From positions 1-55,369 of the forward strand of contig CAJAHH010000133.1 in NCBI GenBank assembly GCA_903939515.1: a stretch of DNA of 55,369 bases, in the 5' to 3' direction. The DNA comes from an uncultured Verrucomicrobiota bacterium (GTDB lineage: Bacteria > Verrucomicrobiota > Verrucomicrobiia > Limisphaerales > UBA9464). Under the pieces are notes generated by a model. It saw only the letters and a program-made list of their open reading frames with translations, searched no databases and had not been told where the DNA came from. This document shows positions 41,261-50,117 of the stretch, piece by piece. Both the position numbers and the translations under genes were made by a program. Within the stretch, counting starts at the first letter, position 1. Each line of letters opens with the position of its first letter.

Positions 41261-41752
41261 ATGAGCTTTTCCGTCCCCGCCAGTTTGGAAGCCGAGCTCG
41301 ATGAGCTCACCACGCACTATCCGGTCAAGCGGAGTGCCTCGCTGATGTTCCTGCACGCGTTGCAGGAGCACTTTGGGTACATTTCGAAGGATGCCGTCGA
41401 GTGGACCGCCCGCAAGCTGGGGCTTCAGCCGATTAACGTGTACGAGTTGGTGACGTTCTACCCCATGTTCCGTCAGGAACCGTTGGGCAAAACGCATATC
41501 AAGGTGTGCCGGACCCTGAGTTGTTCATTGGCCGGAAGCGCCGAGCTCCGGGAGCGATTCTGCACCCGGCTTGGCCTCGACCCTCACGCTCATGCGGCAC
41601 AGACCACGCCCGATGGCCAGTTCACAGTAGAGTTCGTGGAGTGCCTCGCCAGTTGCGGGACCGCACCGGTTGTCTTGGTCAACGAAGACCTGCATCACAA
41701 GGTCGGCACGGCCGAAGCCGATGCGATTCTCAAGCAGGGACAAAAAGCTTAA
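41261..41752 (+). CDS. nuoE: NADH-quinone oxidoreductase subunit E
   Basis: 163 residues. The thioredoxin-like fold holds a 2Fe-2S cluster (N1a) with cysteines in CRTLSCSL and ECLASCGTAP. YVSKDAV-like YISKDAVEW and VTFYPMFRQEP are typical. After this gene the operon is interrupted for about 595 bases before nuoF. Confidence 0.95.
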   Translation: MSFSVPASLEAELDELTTHYPVKRSASLMFLHALQEHFGYISKDAVEWTARKLGLQPINVYELVTFYPMFRQEPLGKTHIKVCRTLSCSLAGSAELRERFCTRLGLDPHAHAAQTTPDGQFTVEFVECLASCGTAPVVLVNEDLHHKVGTAEADAILKQGQKA

Positions 41753-42219
41753 AAAGCCCAAAATAGTCTGAACGCCTTCAACACCATGAACCCACTCGTT
41801 GCTCAAAGGGTCTGCTTGGCAGAGCCCGCTGGGTACCGCGTGTCTGTGGCGTGGATGATTGGGCCGTGGGTTGCTAGAGGGTGTGCCGGGAATAGCACCG
41901 GGGGCCCAGCCTCGGTTTTCGCTCAGACCCTCCGGAGAGTTCTTGGAACTGCCAGTCGCAAAGGCTTAGAGCCGTTGGCTTTCTCGCGGGGGATGGGAGT
42001 GCGGAAAATAGCGGCTTCGAAAACAAAGGCGCTGAAAACAGGACTGCCGAAAAAGCAGGATTCGGAGACTGGGGTTGAGGCGACTGGGGTTGAGGCGACT
42101 GGGGTCGAAATTTTTCGAACTTTGACCCTCTTCAAAGCGCTAAAAACGGCGCTAAAAACGGCCCTAAAATCAGGCCTTAAAACGGCCAAAAGAATTTCGA
42201 AAATTTCGGTCCCAGCGAA
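41753..42219. repeat. Repeat-rich spacer between nuoE and tRNA-Gln
   Basis: No gene is credible; an open frame on the plus strand reads antisense through the tRNA. At 42067-42107 GACTGGGGTTGAGGC is repeated about 2.6 times. From 42137 GCGCTAAAAACG-type units repeat; on the tRNA strand AGCGCCGTTTTTAGCGCTTT forms a small hairpin with T-runs that could end the tRNA transcript. The rest shows nothing recognised. Confidence 0.5.
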
Positions 42220-42293
42220 TGGTTGCCCGACATGGATTCGAACCATGACAAACAGATTCAGAGACTGTTGTGCTACCATTACACAATCGGGCA
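42220..42293 (-). tRNA. tRNA-Gln (anticodon CUG), antisense within the nuo operon
   Basis: On the minus strand TGCCCGA pairs with TCGGGCA (7 bp acceptor, with the U1-A72 pair typical of tRNA-Gln). A D-arm with AATGGTAGC, an anticodon loop CTCTGAA (anticodon CTG) and a perfect T-arm CATGG-TTCGAAT-CCATG follow. The discriminator A and an encoded CCA end follow at 42223-42220. The anticodon stem has one mismatch next to the loop. No other RNA gene was found in the window. Confidence 0.88.
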
Positions 42294-42347
42294 GCCAGAA
42301 CCGAAGTGGTGACCGTACTAGGAACTTTCTCTGAGTCAAGAAAAGCT

Positions 42348-43796
42348 ATGCCGGAACCTTTTAAATTGATTCTCAAGAACCTCGATGAGCCGGGCTTCAC
42401 GCCGGACATTGGGTGTTATCAGCGCCATGGCGGTTACGAGGCGCTCAAGCGGGCTCTGGCTATGCCAGCTCGTGATTTGCCTGATGGCAAGAAGCTCAGT
42501 CCTCAAGAAGCGCTTCGCGAAGACGTCAAGGCTTCAGGGTTGCGCGGTCGTGGTGGCGCGGGTTTCTCGGCCGGCCTTAAGTGGAGCTTCGTGGACCGCC
42601 GCAGCGGTAAGCCGATCTATCTGATTTGCAACGCCGACGAGTCCGAACCGGGCACCTTCAAGGATCGTCAAATCCTCCACAAGGATCCGCACCAGTTGAT
42701 CGAGGGGATGATCCTCTCGTGCTGGGCCAACGACGTAAAGCTGGCCTACATTTACATCCGGGGTGAGATGCCCGTTGCGGCTAAGTTGTTGAATCAAGCC
42801 CTTAAGGAAGCCCGGGCAGCCGGTTTTCTGGGTAAGAATATTTTGGGCACGGGTTATGATCTGGAGATTCACGTGCATCGCGGCGCCGGCGCCTATATTT
42901 GCGGTGAAGAGACCGGTTTGATCGAATCCCTCGAAGGCAAGCGGGCTTACCCCCGGATCAAGCCTCCTTACTTCCCGGCGGTCTTGGGGCTCTACATGTG
43001 CCCGACCATCGTGAACAACGTCGAGACGCTGTGTCACGTGAAGCACATCGTACTCATGGGGCCGACCGAGTACGCCAAGCTGGGCACGCCCAACAACACT
43101 GGCACCCGCATCGTCAGCTTGAGCGGCGATGTGCAGAAGCCGGGTTACTACGAGATTCAAGTCGGACGGGTCACTTTGGGCGAACTGATCTTCGACCCCA
43201 ACTTCGGCGGCGGACTCAAGCCGGGTCGTACCCTGAAAGCCATCATTCCGGGCGGTTCCTCCTCGAAGGTTCTGAAGGCCGGCGAGGTCTTTAAGCTGAA
43301 CCGCAAGGGGGCCGATGGCCAAATGGCCAAGGTGGATGTGTCGTTGCTCGACCTGCCTTACGATTTTGATTCCCTGCAGCAGGCAGGCACCATGTCCGGT
43401 TCCAGCGCGGTCATCGTTCTGGATGATTCCCGAAGCATGGTCCAGACGCTTGGCAACTTGTCCGAGTTCTACGCCCACGAGAGCTGCGGCCAGTGCACGC
43501 CCTGCCGCGAGGGGGCTCTTTGGCTCTCCAAGGCAACCCACCGTTTGAGCCATGGCGAAGGTCGCAAGGCCGATGCCGATTATCTCACCCACATTGCCCA
43601 GAACATCCAAGGGCGTACCATTTGCGCCTTCGGCGAGGCAGCTGCCTGGCCGGTCCTGAGCTTTGTGAAAAAATTCCGGGACGAGTTCGAAGCCCAGGGT
43701 GCGGCCGATGAGGCGGCCCATGCGAAGTCCCAAGGAACCTCGTCGCCCAAGTCGTCCGACCCTCGTTCGGCGGCAGGAAGCCTTCAAACCCACTGA
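42348..43796 (+). CDS. nuoF: NADH-quinone oxidoreductase subunit F
   Basis: 482 residues. GLRGRGGAGFSAGLKWSF (NADH/FMN site), CNADESEPGTFKDR, and ESCGQCTPCREG (4Fe-4S N3) with a last Cys in CAFGEAAAWP. It binds NADH and FMN and starts electron flow. The ATG at 42348 was taken; the frame is open upstream across the tRNA. A Ser/Pro-rich tail is added. Confidence 0.96.
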   Translation: MPEPFKLILKNLDEPGFTPDIGCYQRHGGYEALKRALAMPARDLPDGKKLSPQEALREDVKASGLRGRGGAGFSAGLKWSFVDRRSGKPIYLICNADESEPGTFKDRQILHKDPHQLIEGMILSCWANDVKLAYIYIRGEMPVAAKLLNQALKEARAAGFLGKNILGTGYDLEIHVHRGAGAYICGEETGLIESLEGKRAYPRIKPPYFPAVLGLYMCPTIVNNVETLCHVKHIVLMGPTEYAKLGTPNNTGTRIVSLSGDVQKPGYYEIQVGRVTLGELIFDPNFGGGLKPGRTLKAIIPGGSSSKVLKAGEVFKLNRKGADGQMAKVDVSLLDLPYDFDSLQQAGTMSGSSAVIVLDDSRSMVQTLGNLSEFYAHESCGQCTPCREGALWLSKATHRLSHGEGRKADADYLTHIAQNIQGRTICAFGEAAAWPVLSFVKKFRDEFEAQGAADEAAHAKSQGTSSPKSSDPRSAAGSLQTH

Positions 43797-43802
43797 TTTC
43801 CG

Positions 43803-45545
43803 ATGTCCGCTCCCGCTGCTCCTTCCTCCACTCTGGCGCCCGTGCCCGCTCCGGCGGCCCCGCCGGTCGAGACCATGACCGTGATGGTCAATGGCAAGAC
43901 CGTGCAGGTGCCCAAGACCATGCCTGATTGGCAAGGAAAGCCCGCGCCGACGACCATGCTGCAGGCGGCCAAGATCGCCGGCGTGGACATCCCGCACTAC
44001 TGCTACCACGACAAATTGCCGATCGCCGGCAACTGCCGCATGTGTCTGGTGGAGTTTGGTACGCCGATGATGGGCCCGGACCGCAAGCCGGTGCTCAACG
44101 AAGATGGCACTCCCAAAATCTCCCGGTCGGTTCTGCCTTATGAGCCGGGAACTCCGCGCGGTGCCATCGCTTGTGCGACGCCGATCTCGCCAGGCATGGA
44201 GATCTACGCCAATTCGAAGGCCACCCATCAAATGCGCGAGTCGGTGCTCGAATCGCTGCTCATCAACCATCCGCTCGATTGCACCATTTGCGATCAGGCC
44301 GGTGAGTGCAAGCTTCAGGAATACTCGGTTCAGCACGGCCAAGCCGGGAGTCAATTTGTCGAAACCAAGGTCCACAAGCCCAAGGCAGTGGACCTCGGGC
44401 CGCGCATCGTGCTGGATGACGAGCGCTGCATCTTATGCACCCGGTGCATTCGCTTCACCCGCGACATTGCGGGCGACGACGCGTTGGGCATCGTGAATCG
44501 CGGTTCTTATAACACGATTAGCGCGTTCAATCCGGGTCACTTCGACAACAACTACACGCTCAACACCGTGGACTTGTGTCCGGTGGGAGCGCTGACTTCC
44601 AAGGATTTCCGCTTCAAAATGCGGGTCTGGTTCCTTAAGGAGACCAAGAGCCTCTGCACCAGTTGCGGCACCGGTTGCAACATCACCATGGGTTCCCGCG
44701 AGGGAGTCATCCACCGCTACGAACCGCGCGAGAACGACGCCGTTAACGGGCCCTGGATGTGCGACAGTGGACGCCTGAACTACCGTTGGGTGGGTCACGC
44801 TGAGCGCTTGAAGCAGGTTTTGCGGACCTCGGCTGATGGCACTCTCCAGCCTATTTCATGGAATGCGGCGATCGAGTCGGCCGCCCTCATCCTGACCCAG
44901 GCGCCTCAAGGCAGTGTGGCCTTCGTGGTGTCGGCTCGTCAGACCAACGAAGAGCTCTTCCTGCTCAAGAAACTGGCCACCCATACCGGTGCCATGACGG
45001 ATGCGGTGGCCCGCGATGGCGAGCCGGACCGGTTGCTGGTGAGCGAAGACCGTAATCCCAACAGTAATGGCGTCCGGCTGACCGGCATGGCCTTCACCGA
45101 GTTCGGATTCAACCTGACGAAGATCGCCGACGGCATCGCCCAAGGCCGGATCAAGACGTTGGTTGTCTTCGGTGAAGACGTGACCCGGGTGGGCATCGGC
45201 CCTGAATTGCTGGCTAAGCTCGATGCGTTGATCGTCAGCGACATCTTGCCCAATGCGACGACGGCGGCGGCAACTCTCTTGCTGCCTGGTGCGGCCCATG
45301 CCGAGAAGCGGGGTACTTTCGTCAACGTGAAGGGGCGCCTGCAGAAGTTTCATAAGGCCGTCGAGGCCCCGGGCGAGGCTCGCCCCGAGTGGGAATTCCT
45401 CCACGAGTTGGTGCATTCGCTGACCGGCCACAACGGGTACCGGACCATCGAAGGCCTCTTTAACCAAATGGCCGCCGAAGTGCCGGCCTTCGCCGGGCTC
45501 GAATGGGCTAAGGTGGGTGACACCGGAGTCACGGTTCAGATCTGA
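43803..45545 (+). CDS. nuoG: NADH-quinone oxidoreductase subunit G
   Basis: 580 residues, clearly shorter than the 800-900 of many NuoG proteins. An Ala/Pro-rich N-terminal stretch is followed by a 2Fe-2S domain (HYCYHDKLPIAGNCRMC), the CTICDQAGECKLQEYS segment, and 4Fe-4S sites (CILCTRCIRF; CPVGALTS; CTSCGTGCN). The molybdopterin-type domain is shortened. Six bases separate it from each neighbour. Confidence 0.93.
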   Translation: MSAPAAPSSTLAPVPAPAAPPVETMTVMVNGKTVQVPKTMPDWQGKPAPTTMLQAAKIAGVDIPHYCYHDKLPIAGNCRMCLVEFGTPMMGPDRKPVLNEDGTPKISRSVLPYEPGTPRGAIACATPISPGMEIYANSKATHQMRESVLESLLINHPLDCTICDQAGECKLQEYSVQHGQAGSQFVETKVHKPKAVDLGPRIVLDDERCILCTRCIRFTRDIAGDDALGIVNRGSYNTISAFNPGHFDNNYTLNTVDLCPVGALTSKDFRFKMRVWFLKETKSLCTSCGTGCNITMGSREGVIHRYEPRENDAVNGPWMCDSGRLNYRWVGHAERLKQVLRTSADGTLQPISWNAAIESAALILTQAPQGSVAFVVSARQTNEELFLLKKLATHTGAMTDAVARDGEPDRLLVSEDRNPNSNGVRLTGMAFTEFGFNLTKIADGIAQGRIKTLVVFGEDVTRVGIGPELLAKLDALIVSDILPNATTAAATLLLPGAAHAEKRGTFVNVKGRLQKFHKAVEAPGEARPEWEFLHELVHSLTGHNGYRTIEGLFNQMAAEVPAFAGLEWAKVGDTGVTVQI

Positions 45546-45551
45546 ACGACC

Positions 45552-46643
45552 ATGGAAGCGATCAATTATCTTAATCCGACTGCACAGATGATCCTCTTCA
45601 GCGCGCTGAAGATTGGAGTGGTCTTTGGTGTGGTGATGACGGCCGTTGCCTACGCGGTCCTCGTGGAGCGCAAGGTCTCGGCATGGATCCAGAACCGTGT
45701 TGGTCCGAATCGCACAGCACCCTTCTTCATCAATTACCTGCCGGTCATTGGCCCGCTCTTGGTGCGGCTGGGAATCTTCCAGCCAGCGGCCGACGGTCTG
45801 AAATTCCTGCTCAAGGAAGACTTCACGCCCAGCTACGTCCGCAAGGTCTACTTCTGGTTGGCTCCGGCCATTACGGTGATTCCGGCGCTGCTGACCGTCG
45901 CGGTCATTCCTTTTGGTTCCAACCTTGGCAGTGAGAAGATGGTCATTGCCGACCTGAACGTCGGTATTCTCTACACCTTCGGAATCGTGTCGCTCGGCGT
46001 CTACGGAATCGTCTTGGCCGGCTACGGTTCCAACTCCAAGTACCCGTTCTTGGGAAGTATCCGTTCCACCGCCCAGATGATTTCCTACGAAATCGCCATG
46101 GGCATGAGTGTGATTCCGATCTTCATCCTCACCGAGAGCCTCAATTTGAGCGACATCATCCGGTACCAGGCTGAGAACGGTTGGATGATCTTCAAGCAAC
46201 CGCTGGCCTTCGTCATCTTCCTGATCGCGTCCTTCGCCGAGACCAATCGTCTGCCCTTCGATCTTCCGGAATCCGAGTCCGAACTCGTGGGTGGGTACCA
46301 CACCGAGTACAGCTCTATGAAGTTCGCTCTCTTCTTCCTGGGTGAGTACGCCAACATGATCGCCTCGGCGGCCATGATGGTGACGCTCTTCTTGGGCGGC
46401 TGGACGCTGCCCTTCATCGATGCCTTAAACTTGCCGGCCAGCTCCCTGCTATTGGGCCTCATTCACATCGGGGTGTTCTTCGCCAAGATGGCCTTCTTCA
46501 TGATCGTCTTTATCTGGGTGCGATGGATGCTCCCTCGCTTCCGCTATGATCAACTAATGGATCTGGGATGGCGCCGTTTCATTCCGCTGGCCTTGGCTAA
46601 TATCGTGGTGACCGCGCTCGTGGTCGCCTTGTTCAACAACTAA
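45552..46643 (+). CDS. nuoH: NADH-quinone oxidoreductase subunit H
   Basis: 363 residues with about eight membrane helices. RVGPNRTAPFF-type WIQNRVGPNR, PADGLKFLLKEDF, STAQMISYEIAMG and AETNRLPFDLPESESELVGGYHTEYSSMKFALFF are the subunit H motifs lining the quinone tunnel. Confidence 0.96.
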   Translation: MEAINYLNPTAQMILFSALKIGVVFGVVMTAVAYAVLVERKVSAWIQNRVGPNRTAPFFINYLPVIGPLLVRLGIFQPAADGLKFLLKEDFTPSYVRKVYFWLAPAITVIPALLTVAVIPFGSNLGSEKMVIADLNVGILYTFGIVSLGVYGIVLAGYGSNSKYPFLGSIRSTAQMISYEIAMGMSVIPIFILTESLNLSDIIRYQAENGWMIFKQPLAFVIFLIASFAETNRLPFDLPESESELVGGYHTEYSSMKFALFFLGEYANMIASAAMMVTLFLGGWTLPFIDALNLPASSLLLGLIHIGVFFAKMAFFMIVFIWVRWMLPRFRYDQLMDLGWRRFIPLALANIVVTALVVALFNN

Positions 46644-46659
46644 TTCGCCCACTGACTTC

Positions 46660-47229
46660 ATGAGCACCAAAGTTGTCGATCGCGCCCCGCTGACCTTCTA
46701 CGAGCGCACCTACCTACCGGCCATTCTTGGTGGCCTCAAGGTGACGGCCAAGCACTTCGCGGACACCGTCTTCAAAGGCAATTCCGTGACCATGCAGTAT
46801 CCGGAAGAGCGTTGGGTGGTGCCCGAGGGATACCGCGGGGCCCCCTATCTGGTGAAGGACCAGGACGGTGCGACCAAATGCGTGAGTTGCCAGTTGTGTG
46901 AGTTTGTTTGCCCGCCCAAGGCCATCCGAATCACCCCTCCCGGCGCCGATGGCCTGACAGCCGACCGCAAGAATGCCGAGAAGATGCCTAAGGAGTTCGA
47001 GATCAACATGCTCCGGTGCATCTTCTGTGGCATGTGCCAAGAGGTTTGCCCTGAAGAGGCGATCTTCCTCCAGAAGGACTACTCCATCACCGGGGAAAAT
47101 CGGGAGTCGATGATTTTCAACAAAGAGAAGCTCCTCAAGTTGGGCGGTACCCATGCGGGCATCCAGAAATGGAAGAACAAGCTGGAGGAAGCCCAAGCCC
47201 AAGAGACTTTCCCGGTCGACGCCCAATAG
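46660..47229 (+). CDS. nuoI: NADH-quinone oxidoreductase subunit I
   Basis: 189 residues with two ferredoxin-type sites, CVSCQLCEFVCPPKAI and CIFCGMCQEVCPEEAI, which hold clusters N6a and N6b. Passes electrons between NuoG and NuoB. Confidence 0.96.
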   Translation: MSTKVVDRAPLTFYERTYLPAILGGLKVTAKHFADTVFKGNSVTMQYPEERWVVPEGYRGAPYLVKDQDGATKCVSCQLCEFVCPPKAIRITPPGADGLTADRKNAEKMPKEFEINMLRCIFCGMCQEVCPEEAIFLQKDYSITGENRESMIFNKEKLLKLGGTHAGIQKWKNKLEEAQAQETFPVDAQ

Positions 47230-47282
47230 CCCCCTCGACTTAAGATTACCGGCACCCTCCTGGAGACCCACCCCTTCCCGAC

Positions 47283-47795
47283 ATGCCTCAGTTCACCGAT
47301 CTTTTTTTCTACGCGCTGGCCGGACTCACCCTGCTTTTTGGGTTCCTGACCGTGCTCAACCCACTGAGTCGCAGTCCGGTCACCAGTGCCATGTTCCTGG
47401 TCCTGACCATTCTCTGCATGGCCGGGTTGTTCGTCTTGCTGCACGCCTTCTTTTTGGCCGCGGTCCAAATCCTCGTCTATGCCGGTGCGGTCATGGTGGT
47501 GTTTCTGTTCGTCATCATGCTCTTGGATCTCAAGGCGGACCAACGGCGGCACTTCAACAAAATCGCCGTGGGCCTGGGCGGACTGTCTACGCTGGCCATC
47601 GCTGGCACTCTGGTGGCCTCGATTGTTAAAACGATCCCTGTGTCACAAACAGCAGGTCGGTTGGCCGAGGGCGAGACCAAGGCTTTGGGTCGATTGCTCT
47701 TCGAGTCGCACATTCTTCCCTTCGAGATCCTGTCAGTGCTCCTTTTAGTCGCCATGGTCGGAGCCATCCTGATCACCAAGAAGGATCTTCGTTGA
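47283..47795 (+). CDS. nuoJ: NADH-quinone oxidoreductase subunit J
   Basis: 170 residues, about five membrane helices. [28 protein letters not shown] is the subunit J signature. Spacing to neighbours is about 50 bases. Confidence 0.93.
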   Translation: MPQFTDLFFYALAGLTLLFGFLTVLNPLSRSPVTSAMFLVLTILCMAGLFVLLHAFFLAAVQILVYAGAVMVVFLFVIMLLDLKADQRRHFNKIAVGLGGLSTLAIAGTLVASIVKTIPVSQTAGRLAEGETKALGRLLFESHILPFEILSVLLLVAMVGAILITKKDLR

Positions 47796-47841
47796 AACCT
47801 GTGAGAATCCCGAGCGCGTCCACCCTGAACCCGACACTCCT

Positions 47842-48147
47842 GTGACTCCCGGACTCCACCATTACCTGATCGTCAGCGCGCTGCTCTTCAGCCTGGGTTT
47901 GCTGGGCGTGGTTGCGCGCCGCAATCTCTTCGTGATCTTTATGGGTCTCGAACTGATGCTCAATGCGTCCAACCTCGCCCTGGTGGCCTTCTCTCGCTAC
48001 CACAACAACCTCAATGGCCAGGTGATGGTTTTCTTCGTCATCACCGTCGCCGCCGCCGAGGTGGCTGTGGGCCTCGCGCTCCTCGTGGCGCTGTACCGCA
48101 AGCGCCAGACGGCGCATGTGGAAGACCTGACTTCCCTGAAACTCTGA
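47842..48147 (+). CDS. nuoK: NADH-quinone oxidoreductase subunit K
   Basis: 101 residues from a GTG start, three membrane helices. [19 protein letters not shown] carries the conserved Glu in helix 2, and [24 protein letters not shown] the second conserved Glu. Proton channel subunit. Confidence 0.95.
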   Translation: MTPGLHHYLIVSALLFSLGLLGVVARRNLFVIFMGLELMLNASNLALVAFSRYHNNLNGQVMVFFVITVAAAEVAVGLALLVALYRKRQTAHVEDLTSLKL

Positions 48148-48156
48148 TCGACCGCC

Positions 48157-50112
48157 ATGGAACACGCCGCCGTAGTACAGCATGCCGTTGAATCCGGCTC
48201 CAAGATCCAGGACCTGGCCTGGGCCATCCTTATTCTGCCGCTGGTGATGGCCTTCGGGACGGCTGTCCTGACCCCGAAGAACCGCACGCTTTCCGCTGCC
48301 TTCAACATCAGCGGGGTGGTCGTCGCCTTCCTGCTTAGTTTCACACTGTTCTGCGTTTACGGGGGGCAGTCCGTCGACGCGACGCCCTTCCACTGGCTAC
48401 CCGTGGCTGGACTCGACGCCGAGATCGGTTTGCACCTCGACGCGCTTTCGACGCTGATGCTCATGGTTGTGACCGGCGTGGGATCGCTGGTAATGATCTA
48501 CTCCACCGGCTACATGCACGAAGATCGGTCCTACACCCGCTTCTTCTCCACGCTAAGCCTCTTCGTCTTTTCCATGTTGGGGATCGTTCTAGCCAACAAC
48601 CTCCTGATGCTTTTTGTGTTCTGGGAGTTGGTTGGCGTTTCGTCCTATTTGTTGATAGGTTTCTGGTACGAGAAGCCCTCGGCGGGCGACGCCTCGAAAA
48701 AGGCTTTCTTGACCAACCGCATCGGCGACTTCGGTTTCATGCTGGGCATCCTGGCCATTTGGAGTCTGGCTGGCACCCTCGACATCGCAGCCCTCAAAGC
48801 CAAGTTCGTGGCCAATCCCGCCTTGCTGGGCCCCTGGGCCGGTTTGGCCGGTTTGCTAATTTTCATGGGTGCCATGGGCAAGAGTGCCCAGTTCCCGCTG
48901 CACGTGTGGTTGCCGGACGCGATGGAAGGCCCGACGCCGGTGTCGGCCCTCATCCATGCCGCCACCATGGTCGCGGCCGGTGTGTACATGCTTTGCCGGT
49001 TGTTCTTCTTGTATACGGCGACTGCCGGTTGGCCGGCCGCGCTGGGCTTCCTCGATGGAGTATCCGCGGCAACGATCATCACTTGCATCGGTGGATTCAC
49101 CGCGCTGTTTGCCGCCGTCATCGCCGTCCAGCAGGACGACATTAAGCGCATCCTCGCTTACTCCACTTTGTCGCAATTGGGCCTGATGGTCATGGCCGTG
49201 GGATTGGGTGCCAAAACCGGTGATGCGTCAGCGTCCATGTACCATTTGGTCACGCACGCCGGTTTCAAGGCGATGCTCTTCCTTGGGGCCGGTTCGGTGA
49301 TTCATGCCTGCCACCACGAGCAAGACATCTGGAAGATGGGTGGTCTCCGCTCGAAGATGCCTAAGACCTTCTGGACCTTCGCCTTGGGAACGGCCGCTCT
49401 GGCCGGTTTGCCGCCCTTCAGCGGGTTCTACTCCAAAGACGAGATCCTCGCAGTGGCGTTGGAAGCCAATCCCATTTTCTTCGGAGTGGGCGTGTTGGTG
49501 ACTGTGCTGACCACCTTCTATATGAGCCGCCTGGTGCTTGTGGCCTTCTTCGGAAAGCCGCGCGGCGAGGGTGCCGATCACGCCCACGAATCGCCCTCCA
49601 GCATGACGCTGCCGTTGCTGGTGTTGGCAGTGCCCAGTGCGTTCATTGCCTGGTTGCCACTTGGAGAGTTCTTGAGCGGCCACTTTAAGCCCGGTCATGC
49701 AACCCATGGAGGGGACATCCTCTTTGGTCCGTTTAACCACAACCCCATTGCTGCCGTCTTCGGCTTGGGCGCGGTTCTGTTCGGTTTTTCGTTGGCTTAC
49801 TCGCTCTACGGTAAGGCTCCGACCCAAGACCCCTTGTCGGCAAAACTCGGATTGCTTTCGCAGGCGATGCGCAACCGGTTCTACATTGATGAGATTTACG
49901 ACGGCATCGTGGTGCCACTCCATAATTTGCTGTCCCAGATTGCTGACGCCATCGACCGATGGCTCATCGCCGGACTCGCCGTCCGCGGCCTCTCCGGTGT
50001 GGTGGAGATCGCCGGCCGGGCCTTACGCCTGGTTCAGACCGGCAGCATTCAGACCTACGCCTTCCTGTTTACGGCTGGCGTGCTCCTCATTGTCCTCCTT
50101 GCCCTGAAGTAA
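48157..50112 (+). CDS. nuoL: NADH-quinone oxidoreductase subunit L
   Basis: 651 residues, antiporter-like with the long lateral helix. FVFWELVGVSSYLLIGFWYE, AQFPLHVWLPDAMEGPTPVSALIHAATMVAAGVYM and a lysine-rich discontinuous helix region are clear. Largest proton pump subunit of the membrane arm. Confidence 0.96.
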   Translation: MEHAAVVQHAVESGSKIQDLAWAILILPLVMAFGTAVLTPKNRTLSAAFNISGVVVAFLLSFTLFCVYGGQSVDATPFHWLPVAGLDAEIGLHLDALSTLMLMVVTGVGSLVMIYSTGYMHEDRSYTRFFSTLSLFVFSMLGIVLANNLLMLFVFWELVGVSSYLLIGFWYEKPSAGDASKKAFLTNRIGDFGFMLGILAIWSLAGTLDIAALKAKFVANPALLGPWAGLAGLLIFMGAMGKSAQFPLHVWLPDAMEGPTPVSALIHAATMVAAGVYMLCRLFFLYTATAGWPAALGFLDGVSAATIITCIGGFTALFAAVIAVQQDDIKRILAYSTLSQLGLMVMAVGLGAKTGDASASMYHLVTHAGFKAMLFLGAGSVIHACHHEQDIWKMGGLRSKMPKTFWTFALGTAALAGLPPFSGFYSKDEILAVALEANPIFFGVGVLVTVLTTFYMSRLVLVAFFGKPRGEGADHAHESPSSMTLPLLVLAVPSAFIAWLPLGEFLSGHFKPGHATHGGDILFGPFNHNPIAAVFGLGAVLFGFSLAYSLYGKAPTQDPLSAKLGLLSQAMRNRFYIDEIYDGIVVPLHNLLSQIADAIDRWLIAGLAVRGLSGVVEIAGRALRLVQTGSIQTYAFLFTAGVLLIVLLALK

Positions 50113-50117
50113 CCGCC

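Noticed and set aside
41786-42334. 182-codon open frame between nuoE and nuoF
   Set aside because: It runs antisense through the tRNA-Gln and through tandem repeats; product is repeat-derived Lys/Thr/Ala sequence.
42534-44375. 613-codon open frame on the minus strand
   Set aside because: Antisense to nuoF and nuoG; His/Gly-rich composition without any family similarity.
44856-46301. 481-codon open frame on the minus strand
   Set aside because: Antisense to nuoG and nuoH; low-complexity product and no start region signals.
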